From the NCBI GenBank assembly GCA_903861195.1, contig CAIOTJ010000325.1, forward strand, positions 1-37,709: DNA of 37,709 nucleotides. Direction: 5' to 3'. A model generated the notes under the pieces. It was not told where the DNA came from, searched no databases, and worked only from the letters and a program-made list of their open reading frames with translations. Of this stretch, positions 1 through 7,798 are shown one piece after another. Position numbers and translations under genes: made by a program. This DNA is from an uncultured Planctomycetaceae bacterium (GTDB lineage: Bacteria > Planctomycetota > Planctomycetia > Planctomycetales > Planctomycetaceae). Position 1 is the first letter of the stretch, and the number at the start of each line of letters is the position of its first letter.

Positions 1-249
1 AAGCCCAACGAGGGGACCCTGACACACCGGTTGCAGGTGCTGCAGGATGCGGGGGGAGTGGCCGAAGAACTGTACCGCTCGGTTTTCGCCCGGCCTCCCG
101 ATGCCGAGGAGCGCGAACAGTTGGTGCGCTGGCTGAGCCCCCCCTCGGCAGCACCCGACGGTTCCAGCCCCGCTGCCGACCGTGCGGCCCTCGTTCAGGA
201 ACTGGTCTGGGGATTGCTGACTTCGACCGAATTCCGGTTTATTCCCTGA
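1..249 (+). CDS. DUF1553 (PSD1-type) protein, C-terminal end, partial
   Basis: An open frame enters from the left edge in frame 1 and stops with TGA at 247-249, so only about 82 C-terminal residues are present. The segment reading YRSVFARPPDAEEREQLVRWL, followed by an Ala-rich stretch and then LVWGLLTSTEFRF, is the usual ending of DUF1553 proteins, where a helical 'paired late' segment closes with a (L/N)xxEF(R/I/V) motif. The complete protein would normally be a secreted DUF1549/DUF1553 fusion, often with an N-terminal cytochrome c domain. It is followed 70 bp later by a DUF1501 gene, the standard partner in Planctomycetota. The biochemical role of this pair is not established. Family assignment rests on this tail plus context, so it is good but not certain. 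Confidence 0.85.
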   Translation, partial: KPNEGTLTHRLQVLQDAGGVAEELYRSVFARPPDAEEREQLVRWLSPPSAAPDGSSPAADRAALVQELVWGLLTSTEFRFIP

Positions 250-319
250 TCGCCCCGACTCACCCGCCCGGTCACTGGGCCACTGGCCACAGCAGTTCGC
301 GACCTTCCGACGGAGGACC

Positions 320-1618
320 ATGATGAATCGACAACACTCTCCCCAGTGCCAGACGCCCCAGCATGTGCTGGGGCGCCGGCAGTTTCTGGGAGAGACCCTG
401 GGGGCGGTCGGCGGTCTGGCCGGTGTCAGTCTGCTGGCGGAACCGGCTGGGGCGGCCGAGCTGTCGCAACAGGGCAAGTCGGTCGTGGTGATCTTCCTGG
501 ATGGAGGAATCAGTCAGTTCGAATCGTGGGATCCCAAGACCGATCTCGACACGGGTGGCCCGTTTCGGGCAATTTCCACGTCGGTTCCGGGAATCCAGGT
601 TTCGGAACTGTTGCCCTACACCTCCCGACACCTGCACCGGATGGCGCTGATCCGCAGCATCAGCACCGATCTGGACGATCATGGCCTGGCCAAGAACATC
701 GTGCGGGCCGGCCGTCAGACCCGCACGGCCACCGAATATCCCGAGCTGGGGGCGGTGGTCGCCAAGGGGCTCGAACGCCCCGGGTTCCCCCTTCCCGGCC
801 ACATCCGCACGATGGTCTCCGGGGTGGGGGGCCGCGGCCGGGACGCATCTTACCTCGGTCCGGGATACGCCAGTGTCTCCGTGGGGGCCGAGGCGGGGGG
901 AATTGTGAACAACAAGCTGCCGGAGGGGCTGACGGTCGAGGCCGACAACCGCCGGCACGACTGGCGGCGGTTTGTGAACGACCGGCATCGCCGGCGGGTG
1001 CGGTCGGCCGAGATCGATGCCTATACACAGACCTTCGAACAGTCCCGCCGGCTGATGGAACGCCGGGAGTTGTTCGACATCGCCGCCGAGCCGGCCGCCG
1101 TGCGCGACGCCTACGGCCACAGCGAGTTTGGCAAGCAACTGCTGCTGGCCCGGCGGCTGGTCGAGCAGGAGGTGCCGTTCATCGAGGTCAGCCACGCCGG
1201 CTGGGACTTTCATCACAACAACTTCGAGTTCCACCTGCATTACGTGGCCGACTTCGACCGCCCGTTCGCCCACTTCCTCGATGATCTGGCCGAGCGGGGG
1301 CTGCTTTCGCGCACCCTCGTGATTGTGATGACCGAGTTTGGCCGGACCCCCAAGATCAACCCCGGCTATGGACGCGATCACTATCCGGCGGCATGGTCGA
1401 TTGCCATGGCGGGATGTGGGATCCACCACGGGGCTGTGATTGGCAAGACCGACGCGAAGGGGATCGAGGTGACCGACCGGAAGGTCGACCACCGGCATCT
1501 GTTCCACACGTACCTGCGGGCGGTGGGGATCAAGTCGTCGGGTGACTTCCGGATCGGGGGGCGCGCATTCCCGATCGCCGACCCTGCCTACGGACCCATC
1601 GAGGAGTTGTTGGTATGA
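320..1618 (+). CDS. DUF1501 family protein with Tat signal
   Basis: 432 residues. The N-terminus has a twin-arginine motif (R19-R20, GRRQFLGE) followed by a hydrophobic Gly/Ala stretch ending in an AGAAE-like cleavage region, so export of a folded protein is likely. The body has the DUF1501 landmarks: FLDGGISQFESWDPK near residues 55-70, a HAGWDFHHNN block, and TEFGRTPK followed by GRDHYP near the C-terminus. These are the metal-site-like motifs of a sulfatase/alkaline-phosphatase-related fold. The family function is unknown. A GGAGG sits just upstream; it is 3 nt from the ATG at 320 and 6 nt from the in-frame ATG at 323, so 323 may be the true start. The stop overlaps the next gene's ATG (ATGA at 1615-1618), which implies translational coupling. 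Confidence 0.93.
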   Translation: MMNRQHSPQCQTPQHVLGRRQFLGETLGAVGGLAGVSLLAEPAGAAELSQQGKSVVVIFLDGGISQFESWDPKTDLDTGGPFRAISTSVPGIQVSELLPYTSRHLHRMALIRSISTDLDDHGLAKNIVRAGRQTRTATEYPELGAVVAKGLERPGFPLPGHIRTMVSGVGGRGRDASYLGPGYASVSVGAEAGGIVNNKLPEGLTVEADNRRHDWRRFVNDRHRRRVRSAEIDAYTQTFEQSRRLMERRELFDIAAEPAAVRDAYGHSEFGKQLLLARRLVEQEVPFIEVSHAGWDFHHNNFEFHLHYVADFDRPFAHFLDDLAERGLLSRTLVIVMTEFGRTPKINPGYGRDHYPAAWSIAMAGCGIHHGAVIGKTDAKGIEVTDRKVDHRHLFHTYLRAVGIKSSGDFRIGGRAFPIADPAYGPIEELLV

Positions 1619-2634
1619 CCCTTCCCCGGTTCGATGAACCCAAGGCGAAGCCCGAACCGCGATTCGATCCGCGGGCGACCCATACGACCCACGACTGGGC
1701 CCATTCGGCCCGGCTGTTGTGCTGCCGGGTGGATCCCACCGGCCGGTTTGTCTGCGCGGGTGCGACCGACCACACCGTGCAGCGGTGGGAAATCGCCACC
1801 GGGACGAAGGTGCCTCTGGCGGCCCACACCAACTGGGTCTCGGCCCTGGGGTTTTCGCCCGACGGCGCCACGCTGTACTCGGGAAGCTACGACGGCCGAC
1901 TGATTGCCTGGGAAACCGCCGCGGCGGCTCCGCAGCCGGTCCGCACGACTCCCGCGCACGAGGGCTGGCTGCGGGCGATTGCCCTCAGTAGTGACGGCCA
2001 GTGGATCGCCACCGCCGGGAATGATCGCCTGGTGAAGATCTGGTCGGCCGCCACGGGAGAGAAGGTGCGGGAACTGTCCGGTCATTCCCAGCACGTATTT
2101 TGCGTCCAGTTTGTCCCCGGGACCCGCGAGCTGGTGAGTGGCGACTGTCTGGGGAACATTCACCACTGGAATGGAGAGGATGGCAAACTGCTGCGGCAAT
2201 TCGAGGCCCGCGATACTTCTTTTCTGATTGCCGACATTGCCCCGTTTGGCGGGATTCTGAATCTGGCGTTCAACCGCGACGGCAGCCGGCTGACCGCCGC
2301 GGGCCATTTCAAGGTATCGAACGCCCCGGCTGGCAACCGGCGGGCGGTCGCCACCACGTTTGACTGGAAGAGCGGCGAGCGGGTCGTGCGGCAGGAATCG
2401 GTCAAGGAAGAACGCGATGCCACCCTCTGGCGGGCCGTGCATCATCCACGGGGCCCGATGCTGGGGATCATCGCGAAGGAACTGGGGTTCTGGGAGCCTG
2501 AGTCGGTCGAGCTGTTTCATTTGCTGAAGACCCCCAGTGAGATGTTCGATTTCGACTTGCATCCGAACGGTCTGGATCTCTTCACAGCTCATTTTGACGG
2601 GCATCTGCGGGTGCACCGCTGCGCCCCGGCCTGA
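1615..2634 (+). CDS. WD40 repeat protein
   Basis: 339 residues with no signal peptide or membrane segment, so probably cytoplasmic. At least five WD40 blades are visible: one ending in HTVQRWEIATG, one ending in GRLIAWE, AHEGWLRAIAL...KIWSAATG, GHSQHVFCVQF...NIHHWN, and a blade near residue 220 beginning GGILNLAFNRDGS. The C-terminal part is more degenerate (ELGFWEPESVELF, then FDLHPNGLDLF) but fits one or two further blades. WD40 propellers are protein-interaction platforms and give no catalytic hint. The ATG overlaps the stop of the DUF1501 gene by four bases, so the two are co-translated. DUF1549-DUF1501-WD40 clusters are frequent in planctomycetes. The oddity is that the two upstream products are exported while this one lacks an export signal. 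Confidence 0.93.
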   Translation: MTLPRFDEPKAKPEPRFDPRATHTTHDWAHSARLLCCRVDPTGRFVCAGATDHTVQRWEIATGTKVPLAAHTNWVSALGFSPDGATLYSGSYDGRLIAWETAAAAPQPVRTTPAHEGWLRAIALSSDGQWIATAGNDRLVKIWSAATGEKVRELSGHSQHVFCVQFVPGTRELVSGDCLGNIHHWNGEDGKLLRQFEARDTSFLIADIAPFGGILNLAFNRDGSRLTAAGHFKVSNAPAGNRRAVATTFDWKSGERVVRQESVKEERDATLWRAVHHPRGPMLGIIAKELGFWEPESVELFHLLKTPSEMFDFDLHPNGLDLFTAHFDGHLRVHRCAPA

Positions 2635-2754
2635 CGATGGGCAGAGCCTGACCCCGGCCATGCCGTTGGCAGGGTTGTGAGGGGGTCGAACCCGGAGCGC
2701 AGCCCGTCGGGAGCGATTCACAAAGGCCTCTCACAGACCCGAACGCCGACCGAT

Positions 2755-3171
2755 TTATACGGTCTCAAACACCACGGTCGTGACTGGTTCGGCCTCTTCG
2801 GCCTCGACCGCATCTCCCTCGGGAGTGCCCTTCGGCCAGATGTGGAATCCCCCCCGTCCCGCGATCTGCGGGATCTCCCACAGGCCCCAGATGCCCTTTC
2901 CCTCGGCATACCCCTGGTAGGCGACGTCGTGTCCCTTGAGGTAGCGCTTCGTCCACCAGCACTTGCCATCGTCGATCTGGTATCGACCCTTGACGATGAA
3001 CTCCCCCACCCAGTCGGCCCCCGCCCCCGAGATCAGCCCGTCTTTGAAGAACAGGTCGAGTTCGGTCCGCGAGCGGGAATTCCATTGGATGAAATAGCCG
3101 ACCCACGTTCCCGAGGGGAAGCGGTCGTCAGTTTCGCAGGTGGGAACGTCGGGCAGATCATCATCGTGCAT
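2755..3171 (-). CDS. Conserved-looking hypothetical protein, beta-rich
   Basis: 138 residues from the ATG at 3171, which has a purine-rich GGAAAGGGG about 6 nt upstream. An in-frame ATG at 3231 would add 20 unlikely residues (MAELVDRDRPERF...). The protein is soluble, without signal or membrane segments. It contains alternating short strands with many Gly and aromatic residues: GTWVGYFIQW, DLFFKDGLISGAGADWVGEF, KGRYQI, WWTKRYLKGHDVAYQGYAEG, IWGLWEI, GGFHIWPK, followed by an acidic tail. The order of strands (G.W.GYF, then G.I.G.G.D.VGEF, then Y.G......WEI) resembles a small beta-barrel or calycin-like domain, but I cannot name the family. It is convergent with the WD40 gene and lies 230 bp downstream of the dioxygenase gene on the same strand. 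Confidence 0.75.
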   Translation of the reverse strand: MHDDDLPDVPTCETDDRFPSGTWVGYFIQWNSRSRTELDLFFKDGLISGAGADWVGEFIVKGRYQIDDGKCWWTKRYLKGHDVAYQGYAEGKGIWGLWEIPQIAGRGGFHIWPKGTPEGDAVEAEEAEPVTTVVFETV

Positions 3172-3403
3172 GGCACACCCCTTTCCGGGGGCAAACCGTT
3201 CCGGCCGGTCTCGGTCGACCAACTCGGCCATTCACCACGAATGGACGGGGCACCCAGACAGACCGCCGGTTATCGTATGGGGCTGTCCAGCGGGGAATCA
3301 ACGGGTGCTTCACGCCCCGCTCCGTCCCCTTCGCCAGACCGGCGCGGTCGCGGATCGAATCCCGGGCCCCACCGGCCCGCCCGCCGATCTCAGGCCCGCC
3401 TCT

Positions 3404-4303
3404 TCAAAACGGAACACCCAGGTCTTCGAACCACGGCGGATTGTCGCCCCAGCGGCTGGGGTTGATGCCGGGGGCTTCCGTCCGCATGCCGGTCGGTTTG
3501 TGTTCCTGGTGCCAGTTGGCCCCGGTGGTGTTGAGGCTCTGGAGGAACGGTTTGGCGATCTCGGGAGCCTGGGCGACCAGTTGCGGGTCCCAGTCGTCGA
3601 CCGGCTGGATTGGCCCGGCCCAGGCGGGGCGATAGCCCAGCTGCAGCAACTCGCGCGGCTGCGTGTCGCGGTTGGGATGGCTGCCGTGCAGCAGCAGCGA
3701 GGGAATGATGACCGCCGAACCGGCGGGAACGACCAGCGAGATCTCTTCGGGGTGCGACTTGTAGCGCACGTAGGGGCTCGCCTCGGCATGAAACGAGAGG
3801 TGCGAGCGGGGAATGAGCCGAAAGGGGGCCCGCTCGGGGGTCAGGTCATCCAGGTAGTACAACACACGGATGAGGCGCGGGCAGCTGCCTTCCCAGCCGA
3901 AGAGATTCGAGCCGTGCGGCTGGCCGTCGGTGTGCATCGAGATCCCGGGGGAGCCGGGGAGGGTGCGCTGGAAGAACCCGCGGGTGAAGACGATATCGGG
4001 CCCCATGAGGGCGGTGAGGAAGTCGATCATGGGGGGCAGGCCGATCAGCTCGCAGGCGGCCCGGCTGAGCCATTGAGGCTGCACGGTGGAGCGGGTCTGG
4101 GCGGCGCTGTAGGAGGTGTGCCCCATCTCGGCCGCCGCGAGTTCCTGCTGGATGCGGGCGATCTGCGCGGGGGGGATGATCGACGGCAGCACGACATAGC
4201 CCTCGACCTCAAAGTGGCGGATCTGCTGCGGCCGGGTGAACTGCGACCAGTCGGTGTGGTCGAGTTGCATGAAGCCGATGTCGTCGTCGGGGGTGGGGGT
4301 CAT
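3404..4303 (-). CDS. Phytanoyl-CoA dioxygenase (PhyH)-like Fe(II)/2-oxoglutarate oxygenase
   Basis: 299 residues from the ATG at 4303 (MTPTPDDDIGF). The frame stays open upstream to 4456, but that extension is Cys/Arg/Ser-rich and looks non-coding. The iron-binding facial triad is visible: H124-T-D126 in MHTDGQPHG and the distal H206 in LLLHGSHP. Arg217 (TQPREL) is the likely 2-oxoglutarate anchor. EVEGYVVLPSIIPPAQIARIQQEL at the N-terminus is the typical PhyH opening ('GY.vl...l....v..l'). The family hydroxylates small molecules or lipids using O2, Fe(II) and 2-oxoglutarate; the substrate here cannot be told. There is no clear Shine-Dalgarno. The protein has no export signal and should be cytoplasmic. 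No neighbouring gene suggests a pathway. Confidence 0.88.
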   Translation of the reverse strand: MTPTPDDDIGFMQLDHTDWSQFTRPQQIRHFEVEGYVVLPSIIPPAQIARIQQELAAAEMGHTSYSAAQTRSTVQPQWLSRAACELIGLPPMIDFLTALMGPDIVFTRGFFQRTLPGSPGISMHTDGQPHGSNLFGWEGSCPRLIRVLYYLDDLTPERAPFRLIPRSHLSFHAEASPYVRYKSHPEEISLVVPAGSAVIIPSLLLHGSHPNRDTQPRELLQLGYRPAWAGPIQPVDDWDPQLVAQAPEIAKPFLQSLNTTGANWHQEHKPTGMRTEAPGINPSRWGDNPPWFEDLGVPF

Positions 4304-4508
4304 GGGAGGGCAGCAAAACTGGAGAGGGAAACCTGGACGGCTCCAGTGTAATGAGGCTGTCCTCAAACGCAAAAAGCCTCGATGATCTGGACATGGTGGA
4401 ATCGAACGCGTCGGCCCGGATCTGGCCGGCCGGCAGACACCCAGCCTGCCGGACACAGGGTGATCCAGCCAACCCGCAGCACTCAGACTTCCGGGCGAGT
4501 CACCCTTC
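4304..4508. other. Intergenic region with a GC-rich hairpin
   Basis: This 205-bp gap separates the dioxygenase from the upstream kinase operon on the same strand. It contains a perfect 7-bp inverted repeat (CCGGCAG at 4430-4436 and CTGCCGG at 4446-4452, 9-nt loop) and a shorter one (GAGGCT at 4353-4358 with AGCCTC at 4375-4380). Neither is followed by a good T tract on the minus strand, so they are at best weak transcription stops for the kinase operon. I see no convincing gene here. Confidence 0.35.
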
Positions 4509-4982
4509 CTAAACTACGGGAGGGCAGTCTCCCGACACGCCCTTGAACTGGATTGGACTGTTTTGGTTTGCGTTGTAGGCTGGGACCCAAACGGCGGCGG
4601 CGTTTCGGAACAGAGCCAACACAACAAGATAGTTATTGTCTCCAACGTTCGCCCCACCAATGCGGTAATCCCTCTGGACTCCACTGTAGAGACCGTTTTG
4701 AAATTTGATGGAGTTCTGGGCCTGGGTGCCGTAGTCAATCACTTGCCAACCAGTCGCAGTCAGTCCCGATGGACTGGCCACCGGAGGCAAGTCGCTGGCC
4801 GGGATGGGCATTTGACCAAAGATCTTGCCAGCCACCTTGATGAGACCCGACGTGGGCTGTGCCGCCGTTGCCTGACATTGACACAACTTCCTGTTGTTTT
4901 GATCGATGGTGTACGAATTCAGCGGAGCTCCCCGCTGGAATGGTGGCTGCGGTTGAGTGACCGTGAACTGTTCAGCGCTCAT
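4509..4982 (-). CDS. Hypothetical protein translationally coupled to the Ser/Thr kinase
   Basis: 157 residues that I do not recognise. There is no signal peptide or membrane helix. The N-terminal third is rich in Pro, Gln and Thr and holds a CQC pair (KLCQCQATAAQ). The C-terminal two-thirds looks beta-structured (GWQVIDYGTQAQNSIKFQ, then DYRIGGANVGDNNYLVVLALFRNAAAVWVP) and the protein ends in a lone Cys-Pro-Pro-Val-Val. Its ATG overlaps the kinase stop (ATGA at 4979-4982), so the two are made together, and a kinase substrate, ligand or regulator is a reasonable but unproven guess. By eye, base composition is less GC-rich than the surrounding genes (for example 4620-4730), which hints at relaxed selection or a foreign origin. 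Confidence 0.8.
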   Translation of the reverse strand: MSAEQFTVTQPQPPFQRGAPLNSYTIDQNNRKLCQCQATAAQPTSGLIKVAGKIFGQMPIPASDLPPVASPSGLTATGWQVIDYGTQAQNSIKFQNGLYSGVQRDYRIGGANVGDNNYLVVLALFRNAAAVWVPAYNANQNSPIQFKGVSGDCPPVV

Positions 4983-7144
4983 TGTTCAAACTCCAGTTGG
5001 GGAGACGTCAACTCGACTGCACTTTTTTGCAACACAAATCCAAAGGGAGCCCTCACAGATCCAATCGCTGCGAAATCCGCTGGGTTCATCGCGATGTTGA
5101 CCGCAATTCCGTTGATTTCGAGGGTCGTCAATTCTCCTGCCACGAATCGCAGAGAAATCTCAAAGTCCTGTGGTGGTGGCGTCTCATGGAACATTTCCTG
5201 CTGCCAAAACGGGCGTATGGGAGACACCATGGCCTGTAACTCATCAACACCAAACAAGGTTTGATGGGCCCAGATTTTGGGGACCTCGTTCTCCGGATGA
5301 GTCATATGAAACAGGAGCCCCCCAAATTCCACCTTGCCCGAAGGCAATTCCCGCCAGTTGTAGAAAAACCCCCAGCCATCGAATCTGTCGGCCCGCATTC
5401 TCCACGTCACCCGCCGGAGATTTCGTTCCGCTGTGAGCGCAAACGGAATGAACTGCGGATAATCTGATTTCAGGAGCAACCACTCTCCATCAGGTATCAG
5501 GAAACTCCGCTGTTCTTCCCGTCGATTTCGAAATCTCAGCAGTCCCGGAGGAACCGCCCGCCCACCTTGCCACTTTCGACGATGGGCGGCCGACCCCTCC
5601 GCAATCAGCATTCGTCCTGGTGCCAACTCCTCCACTGCCGGTTGCTCAACGGAAGGCGGGGAATCCAAACTTGCCAATCCCACGCGAATTGACCTGCCAG
5701 CAAAATCGTCGGGGACAGCGTGCGGCGCATTCGATCGGACAATGGAAGGCAGGGTCAAAACCCCCACCAACAACACCAGGAGCAGACTTCCCGCCACCGC
5801 CAACAGCCACACGGGAAGAGCGGACTTGATGACTGGCCTGGCCTGCCCAATGGGCTGCGGCGGCTCCAACACCCCGCGCAGCCGCCGTGCCACATCCCCC
5901 GCCGTGATGTTTCGCTTCGTGACATCCTTGTCCAGCATCGACAGGCAGACGGCCTGCACCTCGTCGGGAATCTCGCCATTCAACTCCCGGGGAGGCTGCG
6001 CTCGACTTTCCGGCTGCGCCAGCCACTTCTCGTGCAACACGCTGTTTTCCAGCCCCGGCCGTCGCCCCGTCAGCCACTCGTACAGCACCACCCCCAACGC
6101 ATAGATGTCGGTCCGCCCCCCTGTGATCCCTGCGGCCGTCTCCCCCTGCTCGGGTGCCTTGTAACACCAGGTCCCCCCGGTCGTCGGCCCCTCGCGCACC
6201 TGCTGCTCTTCACTGGTGGCCAAGCCAAAGTCGGCCAGATACACCTGCCCCTGCTCGTCCAGCAGCACGTTCGCCGGCTTGATGTCCCGATGATAGATCT
6301 GCTGCGCATGCGTCAGACCCAGGGTCTCCGCCAACTCGGCCACCACCCGGCACGCCTCACGCCAATCCCGGGGACGTTCCCGAATCCGCCGTTCCAACGT
6401 CCCTCCCGGCAGAAACCGGGTCACCAGATAGGGCCAGCCAGCAATCACGTCGGCGCTCAGTACCTCGAGGACCGCCGCCCCCTGCCTCCGCAGCACTTCC
6501 AGCTTCTGTCCTTCGGCAAAAAACGAGGACTGATAAGGCGAGTTCAAATGCTTGGGACGCAACAGCTTGATCGCCACCGGCCTGTGCAGCAGCGTGTCCC
6601 ACCCCTTCCAGACTTCGCCAAACCCCCCCCGCCCCAGGAACTCTTCCAGACGATAGCACCCCAACATCACCCCCGCCTGCCAGGGACTGGGATCCTCCAC
6701 CGGAAGTCGGCGCTGACCCGGTTGCCCCTGGACCGGATCCATTTGGTCAGGATCAATCTGGGTCGGCACAAACGTTTCCTGGGCCGGGGTTGCCACCGAC
6801 CACTCCACCTCAGCCCGAGTATTCTCCCCTGACTGCCCCCGCGTCGAAAACGCGATGCTGATGGCGTCTGACGCTGCGGGATACCGTTGCCGATATTCCT
6901 GCTCACTCGCCTCTTCCCCCCGCTCTCGCCGGGCCTGCACTTCAATCCGCAGCAGGTTCATCAAAGCCGACGATTGCTCCTCCCACGGCAGCCTTTGCAA
7001 AAACGAGTCGAGATCGGGTCGGCTGCCGCTGCACCAATTCTCGGCGAACTCGCCGCACAGCCTTTCAACACGGGACTGCACTCGGGTCGGCTCGCCCCCC
7101 CCGTCGGACTGTTGCTGCTCGGCCATCCCCTGCACCCTTTCCAT
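4979..7144 (-). CDS. Membrane Ser/Thr protein kinase with extracytoplasmic lectin-like domain
   Basis: 721 residues. The N-terminal 150 residues form a region common in planctomycete kinases (FAENWCSGSRPDLDSFLQRL). The Hanks-type kinase domain spans about 162-425: Gly loop GRGGFGEV (171-178), catalytic Lys193, HRDIKPAN with Asp287, DFG at 305-307, and an APEQ-like KAPEQ. One transmembrane helix lies at about 444-466. The rest (about 500-721) would be outside the cytoplasm and has beta-sandwich character resembling DUF1080/concanavalin-like folds (WRMRADRFDGWGFFYNWRE, then GKVEFGGLLFHMTHPENE). It probably senses an external ligand and signals by phosphorylation. An in-frame ATG at 7126 has a better ribosome site (GGAAAGGG) and may be the real start. 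The gene is coupled to the downstream 157-aa protein. No sigma factor gene adjoins it, unlike many planctomycete kinases. Confidence 0.95.
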   Translation of the reverse strand: MERVQGMAEQQQSDGGGEPTRVQSRVERLCGEFAENWCSGSRPDLDSFLQRLPWEEQSSALMNLLRIEVQARRERGEEASEQEYRQRYPAASDAISIAFSTRGQSGENTRAEVEWSVATPAQETFVPTQIDPDQMDPVQGQPGQRRLPVEDPSPWQAGVMLGCYRLEEFLGRGGFGEVWKGWDTLLHRPVAIKLLRPKHLNSPYQSSFFAEGQKLEVLRRQGAAVLEVLSADVIAGWPYLVTRFLPGGTLERRIRERPRDWREACRVVAELAETLGLTHAQQIYHRDIKPANVLLDEQGQVYLADFGLATSEEQQVREGPTTGGTWCYKAPEQGETAAGITGGRTDIYALGVVLYEWLTGRRPGLENSVLHEKWLAQPESRAQPPRELNGEIPDEVQAVCLSMLDKDVTKRNITAGDVARRLRGVLEPPQPIGQARPVIKSALPVWLLAVAGSLLLVLLVGVLTLPSIVRSNAPHAVPDDFAGRSIRVGLASLDSPPSVEQPAVEELAPGRMLIAEGSAAHRRKWQGGRAVPPGLLRFRNRREEQRSFLIPDGEWLLLKSDYPQFIPFALTAERNLRRVTWRMRADRFDGWGFFYNWRELPSGKVEFGGLLFHMTHPENEVPKIWAHQTLFGVDELQAMVSPIRPFWQQEMFHETPPPQDFEISLRFVAGELTTLEINGIAVNIAMNPADFAAIGSVRAPFGFVLQKSAVELTSPQLEFEQ

Positions 7145-7439
7145 CGTCCGCAGCGGTCCGATCTGACCTGTCCAACCGTCATTCGCCGATCCACGGATGG
7201 ATCATCCTCCGGCGGCACTCTCCTCAATGAGAAGTCAAATCCGAGTGAGGAATGCGACATTCCTCTGGGAATTCCTTTGGGAAAGACCGGTTTTCCCCCC
7301 GGACCAAGGTTGCGGCTCTGCCACACACTGCCGGTCCGGCCCCTGCTTCCACCTGGTCCCGGCCTCTTCCCACGCCCCGCCCGGCCACTGGTCCCGACTC
7401 CGCGCCCGAGTCGCCCCATTTGATCTTCAGTCGAACTCG
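7145..7439. other. Divergent intergenic region, kinase / small membrane protein
   Basis: This stretch of about 295 bp separates two divergent genes and so should hold promoters in both directions. I could not find a convincing -35/-10 pair. It contains a purine-rich patch (about 7228-7290) and C-rich runs. Open frames crossing it have Cys/His/Pro/Arg-rich translations unlike real proteins. Nothing further is supported. Confidence 0.3.
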
Positions 7440-7775
7440 ATGGCAGACTCTTCGCAGCTCCAATTCCCAACCCCTGAGCGCGCCATGGCCGACCTCCAGT
7501 CTCCCAACGTCCTGTATTTCAAGGGGGTCCTGATGCTGTTGTGCGGCGGACTGGCCGCCGGGCTGGTCATCGCCCGCCTCCCCGACTGGTCCAGCGTCGC
7601 CCTGCTGGCCATCGCCATCTGGGGCTTCTGCCGGGCGTACTACTTCGCGTTCTACGTCATCCAGCATTACATTGATCCGGGATATCGTTTCGCCGGCCTG
7701 TTGGCGTTTGTGCAGTACCTCTGGCGACGCCCCCACCCCCCGCACGACCCGCCCCCCTCGGCACACTCCGACTGA
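7440..7775 (+). CDS. Small two-helix membrane protein, hypothetical
   Basis: 111 residues from the ATG at 7440 (MADSSQLQF); a second in-frame ATG at 7485 (MADLQSPNV) is a fair alternative. The frame is open to 7197, but that extension is low-complexity and unlikely to be translated. Two hydrophobic segments are clear: VLMLLCGGLAAGLVIARL (about 25-45) and SVALLAIAIWGFCRAYYFAFYVI (about 50-75). A third amphipathic stretch (YRFAGLLAFVQYLWRR) is followed by a Pro/His-rich cytoplasmic-looking tail. No family was recognised. It ends 23 bp before the large cytochrome gene, so the two probably share a transcript; a membrane role linked to that exported protein is possible but only inferred from position. 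Confidence 0.75.
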   Translation: MADSSQLQFPTPERAMADLQSPNVLYFKGVLMLLCGGLAAGLVIARLPDWSSVALLAIAIWGFCRAYYFAFYVIQHYIDPGYRFAGLLAFVQYLWRRPHPPHDPPPSAHSD

Positions 7776-7798
7776 CCTCCTCTCCTCTGGAACTTCGC

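Noticed and set aside
272-1507. Long antisense open frame opposite the DUF1501 gene; similar ones at 17691-19235, 9608-11884 and 35700-37244
   Set aside because: They are by-products of high GC with strong codon bias on the true strand. Their translations are His/Pro/Arg/Gln-rich without domains or ribosome sites.
3290-3384. tRNA-like stretch with TCGAATC loop and GGGCCCCACC end
   Set aside because: The T-stem does not pair, the acceptor stem matches only partly, and no cloverleaf with an anticodon arm can be drawn.
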